Below are positions 18,533 through 27,671 of a stretch of 64,000 nt of DNA, in pieces. The DNA is from Acidovorax kalamii. GTDB taxonomy: Bacteria; Pseudomonadota; Gammaproteobacteria; Burkholderiales; Burkholderiaceae_C. The stretch covers positions 1 through 64,000 of the forward strand of contig NZ_NOIG01000005.1 of assembly GCF_002245625.1 (NCBI RefSeq), in the 5' to 3' direction. The translations under genes and the position numbers were made by a program. How positions within the stretch are numbered: the stretch's first letter is position 1; each line of letters starts with the position of its first letter. A model generated the notes under the pieces. It was given only the letters and a program-made list of their open reading frames with translations. It searched no databases and was not told the DNA's origin.

Positions 18533-18590
18533 TTTAATAGCTACTAGCGCTTGATGGACGCTCGGTAGAGGCCAAAAAAGCTTGAAATTT
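18533..18590. repeat. Short repeat, copy 3, within the kyn operon
   Basis: An element of the same family: TTTAATAGCTACTAGCGCTT, then GATGGACGCTCGG, then GAGGCC followed by A-rich sequence. It is the copy nearest to the form I know from Acidovorax-like genomes. It lies between kynB and kynU, two genes on the same strand. It is the only well-supported copy here within an apparent operon, and could attenuate or process the kyn transcript. Confidence 0.7.
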
Positions 18591-18595
18591 TTGGG

Positions 18596-19249
18596 CTACA
18601 GCGCCCGCAGCACGGCGCGCACGGGGGATGCATCGGCCGTGGTCAACTTGAGCGGCAGGGCAATGAGTTCGTAGTCGCCCTCGGGCACGGCGTCGAGCAC
18701 CAGGTTTTCGAGCACGCGCAGACCCCGGCGGCGAATGACCTGATGGCTGTCCAGGGTCTTGCTGTCGGCCGGGTCGATGCTGGCGGTGTCGATGCCCACC
18801 AGCAGCACGCCCAGGTCGGCCAGGCGTTCGATGGTGCCGGGCGCATAGGCGGCCAGTTGGGCATCCCAGCGGTCCACAGGCATGTGTTCGTAGGTGCGCA
18901 CCAGCACGCGCTGGGGCAGGGGGCTGCTCACCGCGTGGGCGATGTGCTCCCAGGTGATGAGCGTGCCGCAGCCGATGGCGTGGATCACGCGGCAGGGGCC
19001 CAGAAAAGCATCGAGTGACACATCGCCAATGGTGGCGCCCTTTGCGTCGTAGTGCAGCGGCGCATCGGCATGCGCGCCCACATGGGGCGACATCGTGATC
19101 GCGCTCACGTTGACCGGGCAGCCGGGGCCGATGGTGGCGCACCACTGCTGGCTGTAGGCCGTGTCGCCGGGGAACACGGGGCTGCCCGCGTGCACGGGCG
19201 GCGAGATGTCCCAAAGCCGGCGGGCGGTGGGGGAGGAGGGCGTTGGCAT
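18596..19249 (-). CDS. kynB: Kynurenine formamidase (KynB type)
   Basis: A 217-residue metal-dependent amidohydrolase of the cyclase family that hydrolyses N-formylkynurenine to kynurenine. The family metal-binding motif is visible as SPHVGAHADAPLHY (residues about 54-67), with HxGxHxDxPxH spacing, and the N-terminal region has WDISPPVHAGSPVFPGDT. It is the first gene of the kyn operon. Upstream are a small hairpin (GGGACA/TGTCCC, 19250-19270) and a 22-base near-palindrome that could bind a regulator. No kynR gene is next to it, unlike in many Burkholderiales. Confidence 0.96.
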   Translation of the reverse strand: MPTPSSPTARRLWDISPPVHAGSPVFPGDTAYSQQWCATIGPGCPVNVSAITMSPHVGAHADAPLHYDAKGATIGDVSLDAFLGPCRVIHAIGCGTLITWEHIAHAVSSPLPQRVLVRTYEHMPVDRWDAQLAAYAPGTIERLADLGVLLVGIDTASIDPADSKTLDSHQVIRRRGLRVLENLVLDAVPEGDYELIALPLKLTTADASPVRAVLRAL

Positions 19250-19281
19250 GGGACAAAGTTTGCATGTCCCGAAAAACCCGT

Positions 19282-19303
19282 GGTGTCGGTTATTTCCAAC
19301 ACC
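19282..19303. promoter_or_regulatory. Putative operator upstream of kynB
   Basis: A 22-base near-palindrome with arms GGTGTCGG and CCAACACC (one mismatch) around six AT-rich bases. It lies 33 bases upstream of the kynB ATG, where a repressor or an Lrp-type activator would act. No adjacent regulator gene identifies the protein, and no clear -35/-10 pair was found around it. Confidence 0.45.
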
Positions 19304-19372
19304 TGGTCGATTTTTTGTTGAAGCCTAAACTACTTTGATGCGGCAGTAGCCCGGCTGCTGGAGGGTGTCACC

Positions 19373-19723
19373 TTACAAGCTGGTGCCTTCCGCCAGCGGC
19401 GCCAGCCCGTGCCGCGCACGCGCCTTGTGGCAGGCGTAGTCGCCTGCCGAGAACTCCCGGCAGGGCGCCGGGCGCAGTTCGTAGATGCTGCAGGCCACCT
19501 GCTGGCCCACCTGGCCGGTCAGCGCGGCGCAGCGGATGGGCACTTGCTCCGTGCCCCGCATGCGGCAGGTGCTGCCGTTCACATCCAGCGCCAGACCGTC
19601 GGGCACCGTGCCGCCCATCGCCTGCATCTCGTACACGGCAAAGTCCACGCGAAAGCTGGCGCAGCAGGCGCCGCAGCTCAGGCACGGGTGGGCGGAATCG
19701 GCGGTGGTGGCGGCTTCGGACAT
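19373..19723 (-). CDS. YkgJ family cysteine cluster protein
   Basis: A 116-residue protein with the YkgJ (CxxCxxCC) signature at Cys14, Cys17, Cys20 and Cys21, followed by later Cys in YELRPAPCREF and DYACHKA. The family binds zinc or an iron-sulfur cluster and its role is unknown. It starts 41 bases after the histidine kinase stop on the same strand, so it may be the third gene of the two-component operon, although YkgJ genes are found in many contexts. Confidence 0.9.
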   Translation of the reverse strand: MSEAATTADSAHPCLSCGACCASFRVDFAVYEMQAMGGTVPDGLALDVNGSTCRMRGTEQVPIRCAALTGQVGQQVACSIYELRPAPCREFSAGDYACHKARARHGLAPLAEGTSL

Positions 19724-19764
19724 GCGGGACGGGCGGGATGGGCGCAGGGCCTGCGGCGGGGCCG

Positions 19765-21189
19765 TCAGGCGCTGTGGGGGAGGGGAATGCTAACGAAAAA
19801 ACCCACGCCCCGGCCGTTCAGGCCCGCGCCGATCTGCACCTGCCCGCCCATGCGCAGCACCGCCTGCCGCACGATGGCCAGGCCCAGGCCCGAGCCGTTG
19901 GCGGCGTGGCCCGTGCCCCGGTAAAAGCGCTCAAACACCCGCTGCTGTTCGGTGGGCGGGATGCCCGGCCCGTCGTCCTGCACCGACAGCCGCAGCGCCG
20001 CGTCATCGCGCCGCAGCGTCACCGCCACGTTGCCGCCATGGGGCGTGTAGCGCAGCGCGTTGTCGATGAGGTTGTGGGCGATGGATTCGAACGCAGGCTG
20101 GTCCAGCCGCGCGGGCAAGGTGTCGGGTGCGTCCAACGACAGCTCGACCTGCCGCGCCATCGCATCTGGCACGGCCTGCGCCAACGCCCCGCGCAGCCAC
20201 TGCGCTACGTCCAGGTCGCGCGGTGCGGGGCGTTGCGCGTCGTCCAGCGCAGCCAGGTCCAGCAGCTGCTGCGCCAGGTGCGAGGTGCGGGCGATGGCCT
20301 GCTCCAGGTGGGCCTGGGCCTGCGTGCGTTCCTCTTGGCTGGGCGAGCGGGCCATCACATGGGCCTGGGCGGTGATCACGGCCAGCGGTGTGCGGATCTC
20401 GTGCGCGGCGTCCTGCACAAAGGCGCGCTCGCGTTCCACCTTTTGCCTCAGTTGGGCGAAGAGGTGGTCCAGCGACTGCTCCAGCGGCTTGAGTTCGCGG
20501 TGGCGGGCGTTGAAGCCCACGGATTGCAGGTCGTCCTGCCCGCGCTGGGCGATGCGGCTGGCCAGTTGCTGCAGCGGCCGCAGGCCATGGCGCACCGACA
20601 GCCACACCGCCAGCAGCACAAAGGGCGACGCCAGCAGCAGGTAGGGCAGCAGCGCGCGGCCGTTGTACTGCAGGAAGTTGGAGTCGGTGCGCTTGGTCTC
20701 GAACACCCGCAGCACCCAGCGCGCATTGCGGCCGGTGTAGATGCGGAACGACCGGCCCTGCAATGCGGCTTCCTGGATGTATGGCTCGGCGTGGGGCGCG
20801 GCGGGCGGCAAGGCCGCGTTCTGCAGCCCCGGCGATGCAAATACGCGCTGGCCCGACGCCGCATCCAGCAGCTCGTGCATCTGCACCCCGGGCAGCAGCC
20901 CGATCTGGCGGCGGCGGATGTTGGTCCAGTGGTCGGTGGCCGCCACCGCCGTGGCGGCGTGCGCAGGATCGGTAACCTGGGCCAGCGAATCCAGCACCGC
21001 ATCGCCGTACTTCATCAGGCCCGGGTCGCGGGTGATGGTGTGTTTGTAGTTGACGAAGTTGTAGCCCAGCAGCACTGCCCACACCACCACAAACGCCACC
21101 AGCACCGATGCCACGCTCCGGCGCATCAGCGTGGGCTCGGCCAGCCAGCCCCATGTGCTGCGCAACGCGTGTTTCATCGTCGTGGTCAT
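19765..21189 (-). CDS. Sensor histidine kinase (QseC-like)
   Basis: A 474-residue membrane kinase. Membrane segments at about 25-45 and 179-199 enclose a periplasmic sensor domain of about 130 residues. A HAMP-like stretch is followed by the HisKA box DAAHEIRTPLA with phosphoacceptor His263. The ATPase domain has an N box (NLIDNALRYTPHGG), a G1 box (DDGPGIP), FERFYRG and a G2 box (GSGLGLAIV). All catalytic boxes are present. The start overlaps the stop of the response regulator by four bases (ATGA). The stimulus is unknown; membership of the OmpR-partner class rests on the partner and architecture. Confidence 0.93.
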   Translation of the reverse strand: MTTTMKHALRSTWGWLAEPTLMRRSVASVLVAFVVVWAVLLGYNFVNYKHTITRDPGLMKYGDAVLDSLAQVTDPAHAATAVAATDHWTNIRRRQIGLLPGVQMHELLDAASGQRVFASPGLQNAALPPAAPHAEPYIQEAALQGRSFRIYTGRNARWVLRVFETKRTDSNFLQYNGRALLPYLLLASPFVLLAVWLSVRHGLRPLQQLASRIAQRGQDDLQSVGFNARHRELKPLEQSLDHLFAQLRQKVERERAFVQDAAHEIRTPLAVITAQAHVMARSPSQEERTQAQAHLEQAIARTSHLAQQLLDLAALDDAQRPAPRDLDVAQWLRGALAQAVPDAMARQVELSLDAPDTLPARLDQPAFESIAHNLIDNALRYTPHGGNVAVTLRRDDAALRLSVQDDGPGIPPTEQQRVFERFYRGTGHAANGSGLGLAIVRQAVLRMGGQVQIGAGLNGRGVGFFVSIPLPHSA

Positions 21190-21851
21190 GCTTGCAGCAA
21201 ATAGCCCACACCGCGCACCGTGCGGATCAGCTCCGCCCCGATCTTGCGACGCAGGTTGGATACATGCACCTCGATGGCGGCAAAGTCCATGGGCTCGCCC
21301 AGCGGGTCCAGCCGCTGCGCCAGCACGCTTTTGGAGACCACCGCGCCCGGTTCGCGCGCCAGCTCCAGCAGCAGCTGGAACTCGCGCGGCGACACATCCA
21401 GCACTGTGCCGTTGCGCTGCACCGCATGGCGGCGCGGCTCAATCACCAGCTCGCCCAGCACCCAGCGCTCGCTGGCCTGGCGGGCGCTGCGGCGCAGCAC
21501 GGCGCGGATGCGCGAGAGCAGCTCGGCCGTGGCAAAAGGCTTGACCACGAAGTCATCGGCCCCGCCATCCAGCCCGGCCAGCCGGTCTTCCACGGCCGAG
21601 CGCGCCGTGATCACGATGATGGGCACCTGCCCGCCTTGCCCACCCTGGTTGCGCCACCGCGCCAGCAGATCGAAGCCACTGCCGTCGGGCAAGGTCAGGT
21701 CGAGCAGCACACAGTCCACCATGGTCGCATCCACCGAGGCGGGCGCGTCCACCGCACGGCGCAGCCACTCGCTGGTCAGGCCCTCCACCTTCAGCGCGGA
21801 CTGCAGAGCGCGGCCCAGGTCCAGGTCGTCTTCGATGAGCAGGATGTGCAT
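21186..21851 (-). CDS. OmpR/PhoB-family response regulator
   Basis: A 221-residue regulator. Receiver domain about 1-115: acidic pair in LLIEDD, phosphoacceptor Asp51 in VLLDLTLPDGSG, Lys in FVVKPF. C-terminal winged helix about 125-219 with VSPREFQLLLEL, IEVHVSNLRRKIG and IRTVRGVGYLL, typical of QseB/PhoB-type DNA binding. The internal ATG at 21851 was chosen because the receiver begins there; a longer upstream reading frame is rich in unusual residues and not conserved in type. It is first in an operon with the kinase and possibly the YkgJ gene, and divergent from the S9 peptidase. Confidence 0.95.
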   Translation of the reverse strand: MHILLIEDDLDLGRALQSALKVEGLTSEWLRRAVDAPASVDATMVDCVLLDLTLPDGSGFDLLARWRNQGGQGGQVPIIVITARSAVEDRLAGLDGGADDFVVKPFATAELLSRIRAVLRRSARQASERWVLGELVIEPRRHAVQRNGTVLDVSPREFQLLLELAREPGAVVSKSVLAQRLDPLGEPMDFAAIEVHVSNLRRKIGAELIRTVRGVGYLLQA

Positions 21852-21982
21852 GGGGTGGGATTGTGGCGGGAGCGGTGGCCCTTGCGTGGCGCGGCGGCAG
21901 GGGCCTTTGGCTGGCCTTAAGGCAAGGCTTTGCACAATGGCCGCATCCGGCGACTCAACACAGGAACACAGGGAGAGGGTGT

Positions 21983-23965
21983 ATGGCGTATATGACAACA
22001 AACAATGCGAATGCGATGCGGCGATGGTGGGGCGGTGCAGCGCTCGCCGCAGTGCTGGCCCTGGCGGGCTGCGCCTCCGGACCCACGCACCCGTCGCTGG
22101 CCAATGCACAACTGCCCGAGCTGATCCCCGTGCGCGACTTTGTGACGAGCCGCCAGGCCACCGGGGGCTACCAGGTGTCGCCCGACGGGCAGCGCATTGC
22201 CTGGTTTGGTGTCGATGGCGTGGTGCCTGCGATCTGGGTGCGCTCCATCGACGGCAGCGATGCCAAGGCGTTCCGCATCCGTGCGCGCACCGTCCGGTTC
22301 AGTGCCGACAGCCGCTGGCTGGCCATTACGGCCGATCCGACCGGGGACGAAAACACGCGCATTCACGTGGGCCTGGCGAATGGGCCCGACACCGGGTTGC
22401 GCGAGCTGATGCCCGCGCAAAAGTCGGTGGCGCGCCTGGTGGATGGGGTGGACGGTAGCTCGGACTTCATAGTCACCTCCAACCAGCGCGACAAGAAAGT
22501 GTTTGACCTGTACCGCGTGAACCCGGCAGGTGGCGAGCCCGTGCTGCTGGCCACCAACCCGGGCAACGTCACCTGGTGGGGCGTGGACCGCACCGGGCAA
22601 CTGCGTGCCCGTGCACAGGTGCAAGGCGACCAGGGCCTGCTGGAGCGCCCGGGCGCCGAACCCGGCCAGTGGGTGACCGCCGCGCAGTGGAGCCGCTGGG
22701 ACACGCTGAATATCTTTGGCCTGCACGACGAGGGGCGCAAGGCCTGGGCGCTGTCCAACCGGGGGCGCGACAAACTGGCGCTGGTGCGGCTGGACCTGGC
22801 CACGGGCGCCGAAGAGCTGTTTTACGCATCCCCCGATGTGGACCTGGACAACGTGACCCTGAGCCGCCGCACACGCGAGCCGCTGGTGGCTTATTCGATG
22901 CCCGGGTATCCGGCCCGCCAGGTGTTCCATGCGGCGCTGGCCGCCCGGCTGGCGGCCCTGGCGGGCGACCAGCCTGCGGATGTGCGGGTGATGAGCGCCG
23001 ACCAGTCCGACAGCGTGCTCACCGTGGCCGTGGGCACGGAGCGGGGTGCACGCACCTACTTGTTGCGCGACGGGCACGAGCCGCAGTTTCTGGGTGAAAG
23101 CCGGTTGAGCGTGATCGCCCATGCGCTGGTGCCCTCCGAGCCCATCACCTACACCGCGCGGGACGGCCTGCCCATCCATGGCTACCTCACGCTGCCGGTG
23201 GGCGTGCAGCGGCCGCAGGCGCTCCCGCTGGTGCTGCTGGTTCACGGCGGGCCCTGGGCGCGTGACCGCTGGGGTGAGGGCATCATGCGGCAGTTTCTGG
23301 CCAACCGGGGCTATGCCGTGCTGCAGGTCAACTACCGGGGCTCCAGCGGCTATGGCCGCGCACACATGGAAAAAGCACGGGGCGAGTTTGCAGGCCGCAT
23401 GCACGACGACCTGGTGGACGGCGTGCGCTGGGCCGTAGAGCGCGGCGTGGCCGACCCCGGGCGTGTGGCGATCTACGGCGCCAGCTACGGCGGCTACTCT
23501 GCCCTGGTGGGTGCGACCTTTACCCCCGAGGTGTTTGCCTGCTCGGTGGGCATCGTGGGCGTGACCGACATCGCCCGCCTGCTGGAGGCCGCACCGCCCT
23601 ACTGGGAGCTGGGCCTGCCCTGGTGGCACCGCTACGTGGGCGACCCCGCCGTGCCCGCCGACCGTGCGCGCATGGATGCCAAATCACCCCTGTACCGCGC
23701 CGAGCATGCGCAAAAGCCCATCCTCATCATGCATGGCGTGAACGATGTGCGCGTGAAGCTGGAGCAGTCCGAATGGATGGTGGCCGCCCTGCGCAAGGCG
23801 GGCAAAGAGGTGGACTACGTCACCTTCCAGGGCGACGGCCACGGCAACCAGCGCTGGCCCAACAACCTCACGATGTACCGCAAGACAGAGGACTTCCTCG
23901 CACGGTGCCTGGGCGGGCGCACCAGCGGGTTTGACTATTACCAGCTGGGGGCGTGGGCGTTTTGA
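21983..23965 (+). CDS. S9 family prolyl oligopeptidase-type peptidase, lipoprotein
   Basis: A 660-residue exported serine peptidase. The signal peptide ends in a lipobox at Cys30 (LALAGC). A beta-propeller region (about 50-390; e.g. YQVSPDGQRIAWFG) precedes an alpha/beta hydrolase domain. The catalytic triad can be placed: Ser501 in GASYGGYS, Asp588 in VNDVRV and His620 in GDGHGN. HGGPW forms the oxyanion region. The ATG at 21983 has GGGAGAGGG upstream. Such enzymes cleave short peptides or act as acylaminoacyl or dipeptidyl peptidases at the envelope. The upstream 131-base region is shared with the divergent two-component system and holds GCCTTAAGGC at 21914-21923. Confidence 0.93.
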   Translation: MAYMTTNNANAMRRWWGGAALAAVLALAGCASGPTHPSLANAQLPELIPVRDFVTSRQATGGYQVSPDGQRIAWFGVDGVVPAIWVRSIDGSDAKAFRIRARTVRFSADSRWLAITADPTGDENTRIHVGLANGPDTGLRELMPAQKSVARLVDGVDGSSDFIVTSNQRDKKVFDLYRVNPAGGEPVLLATNPGNVTWWGVDRTGQLRARAQVQGDQGLLERPGAEPGQWVTAAQWSRWDTLNIFGLHDEGRKAWALSNRGRDKLALVRLDLATGAEELFYASPDVDLDNVTLSRRTREPLVAYSMPGYPARQVFHAALAARLAALAGDQPADVRVMSADQSDSVLTVAVGTERGARTYLLRDGHEPQFLGESRLSVIAHALVPSEPITYTARDGLPIHGYLTLPVGVQRPQALPLVLLVHGGPWARDRWGEGIMRQFLANRGYAVLQVNYRGSSGYGRAHMEKARGEFAGRMHDDLVDGVRWAVERGVADPGRVAIYGASYGGYSALVGATFTPEVFACSVGIVGVTDIARLLEAAPPYWELGLPWWHRYVGDPAVPADRARMDAKSPLYRAEHAQKPILIMHGVNDVRVKLEQSEWMVAALRKAGKEVDYVTFQGDGHGNQRWPNNLTMYRKTEDFLARCLGGRTSGFDYYQLGAWAF

Positions 23966-24196
23966 ATTGAAACCGGGATGGCTCGAAATGCGCCGTGGAA
24001 ATGAAGTTGCAACTCACGTAGCAGCGCGGGGCTCCGATAGGGGCCCCATCTGAACTCTGGGGCTAGACTTCTGCTCTCGGCCACAAAAGCGGTTGCCTTG
24101 GCAGCACGAGCGATTGCCTAATGACGATGGCCCCTAGATCGGCAGCTGCGGTGGCGAAGGTCGAAACAACAAGACCAAAAGCCAGGGAGCACAGCG

Positions 24197-25141
24197 ATGA
24201 ATGATGAATGCCTGCCAGGTCGCTCGCAAGAAGTAGACACCGTCATCGGAGGTCAGTTGCTGGAGCGCACCCTCTACGTAGATGCAACCGAAGCCCGCGC
24301 TTGCGCGGCACTCTGGAAGTCCGGCCGGTATACCCAACTTGGGCTTTCCGAGGCGCAGAACCCGAATCTGGCCGAGGTGTCGTGCCTCGAGGCGTTTGAA
24401 GGCGTGGGCAAGTTGCACCTCATGCTGAATCGGAAAGTGGATCTCGCGCCGCTGCAGCAGCATGCGGGCGACTTGAGAGCCTATTACTGCAATGACGACC
24501 TTAACCCGCTGGTGGACTGCGAACGATTCGTGGCGCTCGAGTCCTTGGGCCAGGCCTGGGCCCCCAGCATCCGTTTCGCGCAGACCTACCCGTGCCTGAC
24601 CCGTTTGAGCTTGACCGGAGCGGCTCCCACGACGGGAGATCTGGGCTTCCTGCGCATGGCCCCGCAACTTCGCGAGCTCAACCTGTTCCGCTCGAAGGTC
24701 CGCTCATTGGATGGCTTGGCCGCCTGCCCGCACCTTTCCGCGCTCTCCCTTGTACAACCTCGGGGTTTGCAAGATACGGCGTACCTGGGCCGGTGTGGGG
24801 GATTGGTGGAGTTGACCCTGGAGGGCGCTCGCCATATCGAAGGTCTGGCCGATCAGCTTAAGCACCTCGGGATGCTGAAGAAATTGGTCCTCACCGCATC
24901 GGCGCCCTTGCCGTCGCTTGGGTTCCTGCGCAATCTGGAGCGGCTGGACTGGTTCGATTTCTCGAATACAGATGTGCTAGATGGGGACCTGCAGCCTCTG
25001 ATTGAACATCCCTCGCTCAATTTCATTCTGTTCACTGCCAAGAAGCATTTCAGTCACACCGCAACGCAAGTGAAGAAGTCGAGGGGGCGCGCTGAGGCAC
25101 ACACAGGCCATACATGTGAAAACGCGAAGATCGCAATTTGA
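24197..25141 (+). CDS. Leucine-rich-repeat-like protein, unknown function
   Basis: A 314-residue protein with no signal peptide. From about residue 120 it shows degenerate leucine-rich repeats of 20-24 residues: [77 protein letters not shown]. The C-terminus has [16 protein letters not shown], followed by a tail unlike the rest that may be an unconserved extension. Base composition is less GC-rich than neighbours and the flanks are AT-richer. It stands alone with no partner gene. I do not recognise a named family; an interaction partner or immunity role is only a guess. Confidence 0.7.
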
Positions 25142-25346
25142 TCGACTGCCCGCTTTTATTTGGTTTAGGGCTGTGGGATACCTGCGCGACGGAACCCCGT
25201 GCGACGTTCGTCCTCGACATGAGGGCAGGTGTTGCATAAGTCAATACAAAATTTGCCCCATACAACTGACTTGGGCCGCGCACAGCCCCTGAACTGGGTT
25301 TGCTCTGGATCAGACTTAGCAGCCTTGCCCTCAGCAGCAGGGCGGT

Positions 25347-25377
25347 GATATTGATAAAATTGAGAATCAATATCATT
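25347..25377. promoter_or_regulatory. Fur box upstream of feoA
   Basis: A perfect inverted repeat, GATATTGAT and ATCAATATC separated by ten bases (25347-25374), rich in the GATAAT-type hexamers bound by Fur. The stretch TTGAGAATCAATATCATT fits the classical Fur-box pattern well. It lies 20 bases upstream of feoA, so iron-loaded Fur should repress the feo operon. Confidence 0.85.
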
Positions 25378-25396
25378 CACAACAAGGCATTCCCCC

Positions 25397-25735
25397 ATGA
25401 AAGCCATGGACCATGGCGCGGCTGCGCTGCTGCATCAGCGTGCCGGGTACTCTGCATCCACCGGCCTGGACGCGCTGCCCCTGCGTGCCCAGGCGCTGGT
25501 GACCGGGCTGCTGCCCGCCCGCGATGCGCAGGAGCACAGCGTTTTGTTGCGCCTGCTGGAAATCGGTTTTCTGCCTGGTGAAACCGTGCGCGTGGTGGCA
25601 CGTGGCGGGGTGGGGGGCGACCCCATCGCAGTGCGCGTGGGGCAGGTCACGTTTGCGCTGCGCAGGCAAGAGGCGTCCATGGTGCAGGTGCAGCGGCTGG
25701 ATGCCGCCGGGCAGGCACTGGAGGAGGCGGCATGA
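25397..25735 (+). CDS. feoA: Ferrous iron transport protein A
   Basis: A 112-residue protein with an SH3-like FeoA core (about 27-105): LLPARDAQEHSVLLRLLEIG, then FLPGETVRVVARGG and PIAVRVGQVTFALRRQEASMVQV. FeoA is a small cytosolic partner needed for FeoB uptake. A Fur box lies just upstream. A second ATG at 25406 is also possible. The stop overlaps the feoB start (ATGA), consistent with coupled translation. The N-terminus is about 25 residues longer than a minimal FeoA. Confidence 0.94.
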   Translation: MKAMDHGAAALLHQRAGYSASTGLDALPLRAQALVTGLLPARDAQEHSVLLRLLEIGFLPGETVRVVARGGVGGDPIAVRVGQVTFALRRQEASMVQVQRLDAAGQALEEAA

Positions 25736-27657
25736 ACGCGCCCACGGCAGCGTCCATGCCCTCGGCTGATGCCCCCTTGCGCATTGCGTTGCTGGGCAAC
25801 CCCAACTGCGGCAAGACCGCGCTGTTCAACCTGCTCACCGGTGCGCGCCAGAAGGTGGCCAACTACGCGGGCGTGACGGTGGAGCGCAAGGAGGGCCTGC
25901 TGCAGACTGCTGCGGGCCGCAGCGTGCGGGTGCTGGACCTGCCCGGCGCCTACAGCCTGCATGCGCACAGCCTGGACGAGGCCATCACACGCGACATCGT
26001 GCGCGGGCGGCGCGCGGGTGAGCCGGTGCCTGACGTGCTGGTGTGCGTGACCGATGCCACCCACCTGCGCCTGAACCTGCGCCTGGTGCTGGAGGCGCGC
26101 GCGCTGGGCCTGCCCATGGTGCTGGTGCTCAACATGATGGACGTGGCCGAGCGCCAGGGCATCGCCATCGACCGCGAGGCACTGTCGCGTGAGCTGGGCA
26201 TGCCGGTGCTGGCCACCGTGGGCGTGCGCGGCAACGGCGCCCAGGAGCTGGTGCAGTGGTTGGATGGCGCCAACCTGCAGCAACTGCAGCGCCCCGTGGT
26301 GGCGCCCGATGCGGCAGCGCGCCTGGACGCGAGCGACCTGGAGGCGCAAAACGACGTCATCCGCACCCACCAGGAGGTGCGGCGCATTCTGGAGCTGGCG
26401 GTGCGCGTGCCCATGGTGAGCCTGCGCACCGATGACCGCATCGACGCGGTGGTGCTGCACCCGGTGTGGGGTCTGCTGGTGCTGGCGGCCACGCTGTTCC
26501 TGATGTTCCAGGCGGTGTTCAGCTGGGCCGAGCTACCCAAGTCGTGGATCGAGGACGGAATGGCCTGGCTGGCGGCACTTATCAACACCCACATGGCCGA
26601 TGGCCCCCTGCGCAGCCTGCTGACCGATGGGGTGCTGGCGGGCGCGGGCGGGGTGCTGGTGTTTTTGCCGCAGATTTTGTTTCTGTTCCTGTTCATCCTG
26701 GCGCTCGAAGACTCGGGCTATCTGCCGCGCGCGGCGTTCTTGCTGAACCGCGTGATGGGCACGGTGGGCCTGTCGGGCCGCTCGTTCATCCCGCTGTTGT
26801 CGAGCTTTGCCTGTGCCGTGCCGGGGGTGATGGCCACACGCTCCATCACCCATTGGCGCGACCGGCTGGTGACCATCATGATCGCCCCGCTCATGACCTG
26901 CTCGGCGCGCCTGCCGGTGTATGCGCTGCTGATTGCGGCCTTCATTCCCGAGCGCACGGTGGCGGGGGTGTTCAACCTGCAGGGTGTGGTGCTGTTTGCG
27001 CTGTATGTGGCGGGCATCGTCAGCGCCATGGCCGTGGCGGCGGTGGCCAAGCTGGCCCGCAGTGACACGCGGCCCACGCCGCTGATGATGGAGCTGCCCG
27101 CCTACCGCTGGCCCAGCGTGCGGGGCCTGGCGTTTGGCCTGTACGAGCGGGCGATGATTTTCATCAAGCGCGTGGGCGGCATCATTTTGGCCGTCACCGT
27201 GCTGCTGTGGTTTTTGTCCACCTACCCCGGCGCACCGGACGGCGCCACCCAGGCGGCCATCACCTACAGCTATGCGGGCCAGCTGGGCCGCTGGCTGGAG
27301 GTGATCGTGGCGCCCATCGGCTTTAACTGGCAGATCGCCATCGCCCTGGTGCCCGGCATGGCGGCGCGCGAGGTGGCGGTGAGTGCATTGGGCACGGTGT
27401 ACGCGCTGTCTGCCACGGGCGACGAGGTGGCGAGCCAGCTGGGGTCGCTGATTGCGGGGTCGTGGTCACTGGCCACGGCGCTGTCGCTGATGGCCTGGTA
27501 TGTGTTTGCGCCCCAGTGCATCTCCACCATCGCCGCCGTGCGGCGCGAGACCAACGGCTGGCGCTACCCGCTGCTCATGGTGGGGTACCTGTTTGCCATG
27601 GCGTACGCCGCCAGTTTTGTGACTTACCGCGTGGCGCTGGCGCTGGGCGGCGGCTGA
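25732..27657 (+). CDS. feoB: Ferrous iron transporter FeoB
   Basis: A 641-residue inner-membrane ferrous iron transporter. The N-terminal G domain has the P-loop at 22-29 (GNPNCGKT), a G2-like YAGVTVE, LDLPGAY as G3 and VLNMMDVAE as G4. A helical regulatory domain follows, then the polytopic membrane region with Gate motifs, e.g. SSFACAVPGVMATRS and APLMTCSARLPVYA, in which Cys residues line the path. It is shorter than E. coli FeoB (773) but close to other betaproteobacterial forms. It overlaps feoA by four bases and is followed 14 bases later by a small Cys-rich gene. Confidence 0.97.
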   Translation: MNAPTAASMPSADAPLRIALLGNPNCGKTALFNLLTGARQKVANYAGVTVERKEGLLQTAAGRSVRVLDLPGAYSLHAHSLDEAITRDIVRGRRAGEPVPDVLVCVTDATHLRLNLRLVLEARALGLPMVLVLNMMDVAERQGIAIDREALSRELGMPVLATVGVRGNGAQELVQWLDGANLQQLQRPVVAPDAAARLDASDLEAQNDVIRTHQEVRRILELAVRVPMVSLRTDDRIDAVVLHPVWGLLVLAATLFLMFQAVFSWAELPKSWIEDGMAWLAALINTHMADGPLRSLLTDGVLAGAGGVLVFLPQILFLFLFILALEDSGYLPRAAFLLNRVMGTVGLSGRSFIPLLSSFACAVPGVMATRSITHWRDRLVTIMIAPLMTCSARLPVYALLIAAFIPERTVAGVFNLQGVVLFALYVAGIVSAMAVAAVAKLARSDTRPTPLMMELPAYRWPSVRGLAFGLYERAMIFIKRVGGIILAVTVLLWFLSTYPGAPDGATQAAITYSYAGQLGRWLEVIVAPIGFNWQIAIALVPGMAAREVAVSALGTVYALSATGDEVASQLGSLIAGSWSLATALSLMAWYVFAPQCISTIAAVRRETNGWRYPLLMVGYLFAMAYAASFVTYRVALALGGG

Positions 27658-27671
27658 AGGGAAAGGTGCTT

